DNA from: Plectosphaerella cucumerina
Lineage: Eukaryota > Ascomycota > Sordariomycetes > Glomerellales > Plectosphaerellaceae
Direction of reading: 5' to 3'
Assembly: GCA_020746995.1 (NCBI GenBank)
Contig: JAGPXD010000002.1
Location: forward strand, 5,146,001-5,210,000
Length of the DNA: 64,000 nucleotides
Shown here: piece after piece, positions 55,995 through 64,000 of the stretch
How positions within the stretch are numbered: position 1 is the stretch's first letter
How the letters are laid out: each line of letters starts with the position of its first letter
Position numbers and translations under genes: made by a program
Notes under the pieces: generated by a model
The model's database searches: none
Told to the model about the DNA's origin: nothing
What the model saw: the letters and a program-made list of their open reading frames with translations, nothing else

Positions 55995-57947
55995 ATGTCT
56001 TCGCCGCCCCCGCCGTCGTCTGCCGCGGCATACTCACTCTTTCCCAACCCCAACGCGAAACCACCAGCGACACGAAGACCGCCGTCGCGGACTCGGAGAT
56101 CCGAGTCGAGGGAGCGATCCCGTACCAGGGCACCCACGCCCGGAGGAGGACCTGCTGCGGGCCCCCATGCCATCACCATTGACACTGCGGCACCAGCGTC
56201 GCGGCAAGGCAGGCGAACGCCGCAGCCAAAGTCCAGGCCATCCCTCGACTTGACCATGTCGCCTCAGGAGAGCCACCAGCAGCAGCAGCAGCAACAACAA
56301 CAACAACAACAACAACCCATCGAGATCGCACAGCCTCCTACCGCAACCAGGCACGAGACACCCACCCAAGTACAGCGAGCCGTAGCCCCCTCCGAAGTGC
56401 CGGTCCGGACAGACACGGCCTTCTCCGAGGCCCATACTCTCGTTCGCAGCAACAGCACGCGCTCGCGAAGCTCCATTGCAAAGCTGCCCATCCATGACGA
56501 GCCCGCCGGCACCTCGTCCCAGTCACCGCCCCTACGCTCCATCTTCCCCCAGTACAACCCAGACGTGGCGCTCAGCCGGCAGGAGTACTTCCCCACGCAG
56601 CTGAGCCCCGGGCATATCCCCCGGGCCGTCATCAGCAGGACGACCTGGCACCCAGACGATGAGCCCGAGGACCCCCCGGCCGCCGCCCCTGCCTCCGACG
56701 TCGCTGGCACCCAACACCATCAGCATCCCCAGCAATTCGCTCCTCATGCCCAACCATGGCCAAGGAGGAACGTTGAGATGCCGCCCCTGCCGCGCGAGTC
56801 ATCCAACGACCAGCTCAAGAACCTCTGGAAGGTTCTCAACGGCTGGCGCGCGTCCCAGTCGGATGGCCGCGTCTACTGCATGAAGCTGGCCCAGGAGAAG
56901 GACATGCCCGTCTACACCCTTTCGTCGCGGCAACAGCCCTTCTACAGCCTCCGCATCGATCCCACATCAGCCTCTGCCTACGTCGCCCTTAGCCGCCATG
57001 ACCCAAGCAAGCCCTACAAGGGCCCCGCCAGCTCCGGCTCAAGCTCGACCTCGGCCACCAGCATCCTCAGTCTCAGCCTTCCAAGGGACAGCAGCGGCAG
57101 CACAAAACCGTCGTCGCCGTCCGCGGACGCCAAGAACTGGTCTGAGGTGCTCACCACAACGCTCGAACCTGAAACCCGTCGCCACCGGCCCGAGGACGGC
57201 CTCATCGCCGTCCTCCAACCCGCCGCCGCCGCCAAGATCGCCATCGACCGGCCGAGCGACCAGCAGGCCATTGCGACCGCCGAGGCCGAGACGGCACGCC
57301 TCGTTTGGGACGACGACTCGTCTCTACACTACCTCGTGCACCCGGCCATCGTCACCCCTTTCTGCGTCACCGTCGAGCGCAACCCCGCTTGGAGCCGCGT
57401 CGAGTACACCCTCGAGCACCACGAGTCACCCCAGCACCTCGCCAAGCTGACGCGCGACGGCACCGGCCGCGGCTGGCTCGAGGTTGACACGGCCGTCGCC
57501 GCCCGCATCGACAGCTTCTTCGTCCTCGACGTCGCCGTCGCCGCACTGCTTATCGTAGCGTCCGGCGACGACCGCCACGCACAGGTCGAGACGTTTGAGC
57601 CCCCGCCCCTGCCGCCGCCCGTGCTGGATCCCCGCAGGGGCCGGCGGGAACGCTCCGGGTCAGCTCCGGCAGCGGCCGAGGGGAAGAAGCTGCGCGGCCG
57701 CTCCGGGCGCAAGATGGAGGAGTTTGACGTCGATGTTGAGAGCCAGGTCAGCAGCGGCTTTGCCGAGTTCAAGCAGGCCACCAAGGAGACGAGGCGCCGG
57801 CTGCCGTGGCCGCTGCGCTTCACCTTCAAGGTCGTCGGCGGCGTCTTCAAGTGCCTCATCTGGTGCCTGACGGCCATGTGCAAGGCGATAGCGGCGGTGT
57901 TGATCGGCATTGCGCGGTGTCTGGGACTCACGAGCAAGGGGGGTTGA
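55995..57947 (+). CDS. Unnamed protein with poly-Q tract and C-terminal membrane segment (650 aa)
   Basis: I do not recognise a function. A single exon; the ATG giving MSSPPPPSSAAAYSLFPNPN was taken because the short extension to 55935 looks like leader. Residues 1-280 are disordered, rich in Pro, Ser and Arg, with a 13-glutamine tract (about 95-107). A folded part follows (about 285-560: LKNLWKVLNGWRASQSDGRVYCMKLAQEKDMPVYTLSS, SLRIDPTSASAYVALSRHDPSKPYKG, then VTVERNPAWSRVEYTLEHHE), dense in aromatic and beta-type sequence. A basic linker leads to the C-terminal helices (LPWPLRFTFKVVGGVFKCLIWCLTAMCKAIAAVLIGIARCLGL), a cysteine-containing hydrophobic segment that could anchor the protein from the cytosol. 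Some relatives carry the misleading label acetylserotonin-methyltransferase-like in databases, as I recall; no methyltransferase motif is visible. Confidence 0.82.
   Translation: MSSPPPPSSAAAYSLFPNPNAKPPATRRPPSRTRRSESRERSRTRAPTPGGGPAAGPHAITIDTAAPASRQGRRTPQPKSRPSLDLTMSPQESHQQQQQQQQQQQQQPIEIAQPPTATRHETPTQVQRAVAPSEVPVRTDTAFSEAHTLVRSNSTRSRSSIAKLPIHDEPAGTSSQSPPLRSIFPQYNPDVALSRQEYFPTQLSPGHIPRAVISRTTWHPDDEPEDPPAAAPASDVAGTQHHQHPQQFAPHAQPWPRRNVEMPPLPRESSNDQLKNLWKVLNGWRASQSDGRVYCMKLAQEKDMPVYTLSSRQQPFYSLRIDPTSASAYVALSRHDPSKPYKGPASSGSSSTSATSILSLSLPRDSSGSTKPSSPSADAKNWSEVLTTTLEPETRRHRPEDGLIAVLQPAAAAKIAIDRPSDQQAIATAEAETARLVWDDDSSLHYLVHPAIVTPFCVTVERNPAWSRVEYTLEHHESPQHLAKLTRDGTGRGWLEVDTAVAARIDSFFVLDVAVAALLIVASGDDRHAQVETFEPPPLPPPVLDPRRGRRERSGSAPAAAEGKKLRGRSGRKMEEFDVDVESQVSSGFAEFKQATKETRRRLPWPLRFTFKVVGGVFKCLIWCLTAMCKAIAAVLIGIARCLGLTSKGG
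56277..56315 (+). repeat. CAG/CAA trinucleotide repeat (poly-Gln)
   Basis: Five CAG followed by eight CAA codons encode 13 glutamines inside the unnamed 650-residue protein. The block change from CAG to CAA suggests two separate expansions. Length polymorphism between strains is likely. Confidence 0.95.
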
Positions 57948-58391
57948 TGATGATGGGATGAGATACCAATTTTTGTTTTACTTAATGTCTTCTTGGGGCC
58001 AGGGGCATGAAGCAATGGCGCAGGATGGGATGGGAGTTTAGGGTCGGTCGCTTGGGAATTTGAAAGATATGCCTCTTACATGCCTTCGTGACTATATCCC
58101 GGGTTACCCAGCCCCAATCCGTGTACCGACATGTCGAGGAATGCAACAGGCAAGAGGAGGAAGTAGCACAAAGAAGTTACGGAGCAATGCCCAGGGAGAT
58201 GAATGTTGTTACAATTGGTACATCTACAGCCCGCGCATCTACGCCATAAGAGCAGGGTGGCTGTCATCCGATGCTAGGTAAATGCCGCCTAGAACGCCCT
58301 TACATATATGCCGTTTTTATACACGAATCCGCCCTATCTCGTAGCCTTTGGCTCCGGCGGCACCCCCATCGTTCACTTCCCCCATTCCCCG
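57948..58391. other. Convergent 3' intergenic region
   Basis: A 444-bp interval between the unnamed gene and CMC1, holding both 3' UTRs. No gene is seen. Confidence 0.5.
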
Positions 58392-58999
58392 TCATCTCGA
58401 TCCCTTGTCGTCCGGCTTCTGCGCCCCCACCGCGGCAGCGGCCTCATCCCACCGCACACGGTTCTTGGCCGCGTAGCCGCCGATGCGCTCGCCGCGGTTC
58501 AGCTTCTCCTCCTCACGCCGCCGCGTCTCCTCGTCCTTCTCGGGCAGACCCCACCACTCGCGCAGGAACTCCTCCTGGCCGGCCTTCTTGCGCGCCTTGC
58601 GCTCGCGCTCGCGCTGCCGCTCGAGGCGCTGGGCGAACCACTCCTCCCGCGCGGCGTCTTGCTCGGCCTGCGTGGCGCGGGAGACCATGCATGAGTTCAT
58701 GGCGCGGTGCTGCGTGCGGCAGACGAAGGGGATGGAGAGGGTGCGGCCCATTGCGCAGTCGGCGAAGGCTGTGAGGTGCAGTGTGTCAGTTCGGGGAACC
58801 GAGGGTGGGAGAGGATGGGAGGTGATGGGGGAAAACCTTTGATCTCGGCGCTGCATGCCTTGCGGACTCGTGCGTAGTAGATATCCCGCACCTGGGCCTC
58901 TTGAGAGGCGGAGAGGGGCAGAGGGTTGCGTGACGGGACGCTGAGGGGATCTTGGGCGGGAGGGCCGGCGGGGGGCGCTTGCGCCGCCATTGCGGCCAT
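58392..58999 (-). CDS. CMC1: COX assembly mitochondrial protein Cmc1 (twin CX9C)
   Basis: Small intermembrane-space protein that helps assemble cytochrome c oxidase and handle copper; imported through Mia40 by disulfide formation. Two exons (58999-58837 and 58768-58392; 68-nt intron with donor GTTTTC) give 179 residues. The splice joins the two halves of the first cysteine pair: C49-x9-C59 and C71-x9-C81 form the twin CX9C fold. Around them VRKACSAEIKAFADC and FVCRTQHRAMNSCM are typical of Cmc1. The tail is longer than in yeast and rich in Arg/Lys/Glu, with a conserved REEWFAQR..WWGLPEKDEE. The start has a nearby second ATG (58990) that cannot be excluded. Confidence 0.9.
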
Positions 59000-61528
59000 A
59001 TGATGGGTGATTGACGGTCGGTAGGGTTTGTTTCGTTGGATCGGAGGTCTCGTTTAGCTCGTCGGTTCGGCTGGAGTCGGGTCGAGCCGCAACGGGCGCT
59101 GAGGTGTCGTTGGAAAGGTGGTGATGGGTGCCGACGACGGATGGTCCGATGGCAGGTCGGAGGTTGAGGCTTTCACCGAATTGCTGACAGGGGTCTGCGC
59201 ACGGGCCGGTAGTCTTGGGCTCGGTGAGAGGTGGTAGAGGCTCGGTGAGCTTCGGTGGACGGTGAACGCGTTTACCGAGACAGCAATTTGCTCAACTCAA
59301 GTCGTGAATTTGCTCAAGCCATCCCCGAGACTCAGACAACCTGCCCCTCCACCTGACAAGCCCGTGTCCTTCAGGAAGGCGCTCCAGCTTATGATTCTCA
59401 GGTTGCTCCACAGTACCTCGACCGTATCTGGCTTCGAAATATTGCAACCATCGAAGTCAACGCCAAATGTCCAGCTGTGTGTAGACAGTCGTCACGACAG
59501 CGCTGAGCTAGCATGGCCTGGTAGTCCTTCAGATCGTACGCATCGTCGACTTTGGCTCTGGAATCTGGAGGCCTACCCGCAATGGTCCCACTACTCGTAT
59601 GCGTCTCTCGACAAGCTGGTCGAGGCAGACGAGGCCCAGGCATTCGTTTTTCGACACCTTCCTTCACCTGCCGAGCACGCAAGGATGGGGGAATCCTGCC
59701 GAGGCTCAAACTACAGTATGGCCATGCGGCCCATGCCCGCCAACCAGGCCAAGATGCCCCGCCATCTGGAGCTTGGGTGTCAACACTGCTCTACCTTTTG
59801 GACACCCTCTGCTGTGGTGACCGTAGGTGAGAAACACCGGTCTTCGGCCTCCACTGGCCTTGATCACCCACCCTAATGTAACGTCACCTACTGGCCGGGC
59901 CTCATGATATGGGCTAAGCGGCAGCGGACCTCTGTCAAGACCCCAATCACCACCTCATTGCTGGAAGGTTCAAGTCGGTATGCGAGATGTACGAGCTTTA
60001 GCCAGTGGCTCGCCATTTCACACCTGCGTCCAGACCTTCACCCGAGAAGCCGGCTATCAGATTTTTCTTCGGAACCTCCCTCGAGCTGGGCGGGAGCCCT
60101 GGTCAGACTGCCAGGGTCTTCTCATCTCCGCCCCTCGGGGAGAGAGCCCGAGCGGGCGCGGCAGTGGCGCCCAAGGCTTCGGGGGGGCTGAACAAATTGC
60201 CGGCGCTCGAGACGAGGCTGGAGGAGGACCACACCCGCGGCGCTTGCTCTCTCGACCACTTCAACGGCATCTCTTCATCAGTCAGCTCACGTAGATTCTT
60301 GCAAGCACCTCCGCTCTGGTCTCCCGCCGCCGCATCGATCAGCCCAGCATCTCCATGTGAAGGCGGGAAATCACCACGAGTTGTCCGTGAACGGCTCATG
60401 TCCCACGACGTGCGGGTTCTCAGAAGCTGCCGAAGGAGAGGGGCACATACGGCGCGGCAGACATGATTGGGCTGACGATTTAGAGCGATGTACGAGACAT
60501 GGATCCTTGGCAAAAGTGGGATTGCCAAGAAGGCTCGACGTGCTAAGGAATTTCTCATTCTGCTTGTCTTTTCTCCGGAGCGAAACCTCTCCTAAGGGAC
60601 AACTTATTCCTATCTAACTCGCTATCACCATCATGGCGATGACCTGGCAGCTTCTGCAATATTTGAAGCTTCGGCAATGCAGGGCAGACTGAAATTCACA
60701 GGCTACACAGCAAGTCGCCGACTCGGTTTCGCTCTTCTTGAACCCCGATATCATCCAGGATCTGGAAGCACGCTGCCGCCGATCCCTGCACAAACAGGAC
60801 CGGTGGAACCTCTAGCGCCATGCCTTATGGTTAGCGCTGCGCAGTTTATCAATTCTAGCACCTTGCGGTCATCTTATCTGATCCTCAGTGGCGCCACACT
60901 CTAGCAAGGGACTGGGGAACAAGACCACTCAACTGGGTGACCTCCGCCTTGAGGGGGCAACCCGGGGAGGACTGTCCCCATCCGTCGAAGGCATTTTTTC
61001 TACCCTGCAGGTGAAGCCGTCGAAGGATCAGTGGGACGATTCCACTCACAGGCCCAGCCCGGGACTCTCCCTTGTTTCCCTTCCAAAGTTGTCTCCGCCG
61101 GCCGAAGTCGCCAAGGGTGCGTCCCCCCTTCACGAACGGGCCGGAGTCCAGCAAGCACGGTCTTGGCCTTCGGAGGCTGTCGCTGAGTGTGTGGTCCGCT
61201 GGTCTACGGGGCATCTTGAAGCGAGAGCCGGCCGGGATCTGCAGCAACACTGGCGAGCTTTGAGAGAGAAGAAGCAAGTCATGCCGACCTATCCACGACG
61301 CTATGGCAGGGTAGGTAAGATTCTAGGCTCATCAGCTGCTCCAGACGAGTTTGCGCTGCAGTCGCAGGCGCGCATACTTATGCATAAATACCCTCCTCTT
61401 CGTCTCCTCGTCCGACGGCCGGCCGCTGCTCCAGCTCGCTCCCTGTGCTGCCACCAAGTCTTGCCACTTCGCTACCCCTCAAGACCACACAGAAAGGTGC
61501 CGAAAGCCTGCCCGGTCTCGATCAGATA
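59000..61528. promoter_or_regulatory. Divergent CMC1/siderophore-transporter intergenic region
   Basis: No gene supported; the 59262-59876 frame has no domain and overlaps others. The transporter side shows a TATA-like ATAAATA at about 61384-61390, some 140 bp before the ATG, and two exact iron-type GATA sites. A GC-rich block lies near 60120-60190. Confidence 0.5.
60874..60882 (-). promoter_or_regulatory. ATCAGATAA iron-type GATA site (distal)
   Basis: TTATCTGAT on the plus strand is the exact complement of ATCAGATAA, which fits the extended consensus ATCWGATAA bound by the siderophore repressors SreA/SRE/Urbs1. It lies about 650 bp upstream of the transporter start. Confidence 0.5.
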
Positions 61529-61529
61529 A
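61521..61529 (+). promoter_or_regulatory. ATCAGATAA iron-type GATA site at the start codon
   Basis: Exact ATCWGATAA match whose last A is the A of the transporter's ATG. A site here would sit within the transcribed leader, about 130 bp beyond the TATA-like box. Confidence 0.45.
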
Positions 61530-63505
61530 TGTCTTTCCTGAACAAGCTCCGCCCCGGCAAGGGCGAGGAGCCTCAGGCTGCCCCGGCGACCACCGACGAC
61601 CTCGAGATCCAGAGGGCCCCGGAAACGACCGTCGTCAATGAGAAGAACCCCGACGGCACCGCTGCCGACGGCGACCTCAAGCCGGACCTCGAGCTGCCCG
61701 AGGCTAGCGCTCAGCGTGGTGTGCAGAAGATCGAGGCCGTCACTTTGACCTGGACCAAGAAGGAACTGGCCGCCCTGCTGGGACTGTAAGTTTGAACTAC
61801 CTGTTCTCTCTGATGGAGGCAACCTGCTGACCGACTTTCTCTCCCCAGCATCTGGCTGCTGTTCATGACCAACGGACTGCGCCTGTCGACTCTATGGGGT
61901 CTGCAGCCCTACGTTACGAGTGACTTCCAGTCTCACTCGCTCGTCGCCGTGATCAATATTGTGTCTGACTCGATGACGGCCGCTGTCTACATCCCCATGG
62001 CCAAGATCCTCGACGTCTGGGGTCGTGCCGAGGGCTTCGGGCTCATGGTCGGCTTTGCCACCCTGGGACTTATCCTCATGGCCGTGTCTCAGAACCTGGC
62101 CACCTTCTGCGCCGCCCAGGTACGTGGTTCCCTACCTATCCTTCGATTATCAGACCAGAGTCGCTGACCGTAACAGCTCTTCTACGCCGTTGGCTTCGCC
62201 GGCATCATCTACACCGTTTGCGTGCTGGCGGCGGACGTCACCAACCTCCGCAACCGTGGCCTGGCCTTCGCCTTCACCTCGTCGCCCTACATGATCACCG
62301 CCTTTGCCGGACCCAAGGCCGCCGAGGGCTTCCTCCTCAACGTCAACTGGCGCTGGGGCTTCGGCTCCTTCGCCATCATCCTGCCCTTCGTGACGGCGCC
62401 CCTGTTCGGCATCCTGAAGCTCCAGGAGCGCAAGGCCATCAAGAACGGCATCTTCTTCAGGGAGAAGAGCAACCGCACCGTGCTCCAGAGCATCTGGTAT
62501 TACGTGGTGCAGTTTGACGGTAAGCTCATTGCTTCCAGCCCGTGTTGTGTGCGGCGTTGCTGACGCGATCTAGCTCTCGGCGTCTTCCTCTTCGCAGGCG
62601 GTCTCACTACTTTCCTGCTGCCTTTCACCCTGGCCCGCCAGGCCCCCAACGGCTGGTCCACCGACTACATCATCGCCATGATCGTCACTGGCTTCGTCAC
62701 TCTGGTTCTGTTCGTCCTGCAGCAGATGTACCTTGCGCCCGCGCCGTTCATGAAGCAAGAGTTCCTCTTCAACCGCACCGTGGTTGCTGCGTGCCTCATC
62801 GACTTTACATACCAGATGTCGTACTACTGCTGGAACTACTACTTCCAGTCCTTCCTGCAGGTCGTGTACAATTTGTCCATCTCGGAGGCCGGCTACGTCA
62901 ACAGCACCTTCCAGGTCGTCTCGGGAGTCCTGCTGTTTATTGTTGGATACCTGATCCGCAGGACCGGCTACTACAAGTGGCTGTTCTTCGTTGCCACCCC
63001 CCTCTACGTCTTCGCCCTGGGCCTGATGATCTACTTCCGCCAGCCTGGCACGCACATTGGCTACATCATCATGTGTGAGATCTTCATCTCCATGGGTGGT
63101 GCCGTCTTCATTCTGGGCATGCAGCTTGCCGTCCTCGCCGCTGTTGACCACCAGCACGTCGCCTCGGCTCTGGCCGTGCTCTTCGTCTCCGGCACTCTTG
63201 GCGGAGCCGTCGGCGGCACCGTCTCGGGAGCCATCTGGACGAACACCTTCAGCACGGCGCTGGTCAAGTTCGTCCCCGAGTCCATCCAGGCCAACATCCC
63301 GATCATCTACGGCGACATTGTCACCCAGCTGTCGTACCCGATTGGCAGCCCCGAGCGCCTGGGCATCCAGTATGCCTACGGATACGCCCAGACCAGGATG
63401 CTCGCCGCTGGTGTTGGCGTGATGAGCCTGGGCTTCATATGGATGTTCGTGCTCAAGAACATCAACGTCAAGAAGATGTCGCAGACCAGGGGTGTCGTCT
63501 TCTAA
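61529..63505 (+). CDS. Siderophore-iron transporter (MFS, Mir/Sit family)
   Basis: Plasma-membrane proton symporter for ferric siderophores (2.A.1.16 group). Four exons (61529-61785, 61849-62119, 62177-62519, 62574-63505) give 600 residues and all junctions keep frame. A hydrophilic N-terminus of about 75 residues is followed by about fourteen hydrophobic helices. Family features include WLLFMTNGLRLSTLWGLQPYVTSDFQSHSL in helix 1, NIVSDSMTAAVYIPMAKILDVWGRAEGF, YDI-loop-equivalent WYYVVQFDALGVFLFAGGLTTFLLPFTLA, and the long loop before the last helix with FVPESIQANIPIIYGDIVTQLSYPIGSPERLGI. Which siderophore (triacetylfusarinine, coprogen, ferrichrome or a foreign one) is not readable. The start was chosen at MSFLNKLRPGKG; the frame extends 28 codons upstream but that part reads as leader. 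The two SreA-type sites suggest iron repression. Confidence 0.94.
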
Positions 63506-64000
63506 GGGGCGAGCCACTCAGGAACAGGCCGTTCGAGTTCAGCAATGAAGCCGGAGGACCGAATGGATGCAAGTACTGCGTTCGTCTAAGTAGCCATGTT
63601 CAATATCAACTTGCCTCGTGGCACAATCCTGAGTCTGTCGTGTGTTCGAATTCAATGCGTCACGTGATGGAGTTCATCTGTCGAGCTCGGTCATGCAGTT
63701 TGCCAACGGACTGAAGCTCAAAATAGCTGCGTCAATGTGCTGATTGATCATACGCCTTCACTGGCAAGTTCGGTCTCGTGCAGCAAGATGAGTTGTCGAG
63801 GCGGTCAGCCGGTTGCATGTCGAGCGGTGGTGATGTATCCGGACGAGTGCCGAGCATGCGGTGAACAGGGAAGAGGTAGCATCCTGGCTTGCAGTGCATT
63901 GCAACTCAAGGCTTCATTCGTACATCACAGCTCGCACTGTCTTTTAGGATGACAGTGGTGTCGACTAGTTTGACGAGGAAATGTGTGGAAGATATGGTGG
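63506..64000. other. 3' region, window end
   Basis: It holds the 3' UTR of the transporter and further DNA without a recognisable gene. Any gene starting near the right edge cannot be judged. Confidence 0.4.

Noticed and set aside
59262..59876. 204-codon frame between CMC1 and the siderophore transporter
   Set aside because: No domain, contradicted by overlapping frames, lies in promoter DNA.

Overview
This window is nuclear DNA of a filamentous ascomycete, most probably a Sordariomycete. The evidence is short introns (about 50-70 nt) with GT..CTAAC/CTGAC..AG signals, GC-rich coding DNA, long pyrimidine-rich leaders, and proteins of typical Pezizomycotina type such as Gwt1, Rok1, Kin4-type kinase, Utp11, Cmc1 and a siderophore transporter. 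The species cannot be read from the sequence. I find fourteen protein-coding genes and no convincing tRNA, rRNA, transposon or CRISPR array. The rest is intergenic DNA, including one stretch of almost 11 kb without a recognisable gene.

Layout. 1-6.7 kb is non-coding and leads into a family 2 glycosyltransferase (6.68-8.32 kb). A gene desert with several hairpins follows (8.3-19.0 kb). A BTB-like protein (minus) and the GPI-anchor acyltransferase GWT1 (plus) then diverge from a 2.3-kb interval. A 5.5-kb interval, much of it the intron-containing leader of a Kin4-type kinase, precedes that kinase (30.0-33.4 kb). It converges on the DEAD-box helicase ROK1 (minus). ROK1 shares a 301-bp divergent promoter with a Zn2Cys6 transcription factor, which lies tail to tail with an MFS sugar permease (minus). 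The permease diverges from an intracellular-type GH3 beta-glucosidase with a PA14 insert (41.1-43.7 kb). After another 6-kb gap come an unnamed low-complexity basic protein, UTP11, a peroxisomal-type D-amino-acid oxidase (minus), a second unnamed protein with a C-terminal hydrophobic segment, CMC1 (minus) and a siderophore-iron transporter.

How genes may work together. The clearest unit is the trio at 36.9-43.7 kb: regulator, glycoside permease and cytosolic GH3 beta-glucosidase. This is the architecture expected for uptake and intracellular cleavage of a beta-glucoside such as cellobiose or a plant glucoside. The permease/glucosidase promoter carries two CGG-N5-CGG elements, a dyad around a TATA-like box and several CreA-type motifs. 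The siderophore transporter has two exact ATCAGATAA sites (the iron-repressor GATA consensus), one of them touching the start codon. The remaining genes are housekeeping: ribosome biogenesis (ROK1, UTP11), GPI anchors (GWT1), cytochrome oxidase assembly (CMC1), mitotic signalling (Kin4-like) and hyphal surface polysaccharide (GT2).

All intron boundaries were placed by eye from splice signals and reading frame. Regulatory sites are motif matches only.
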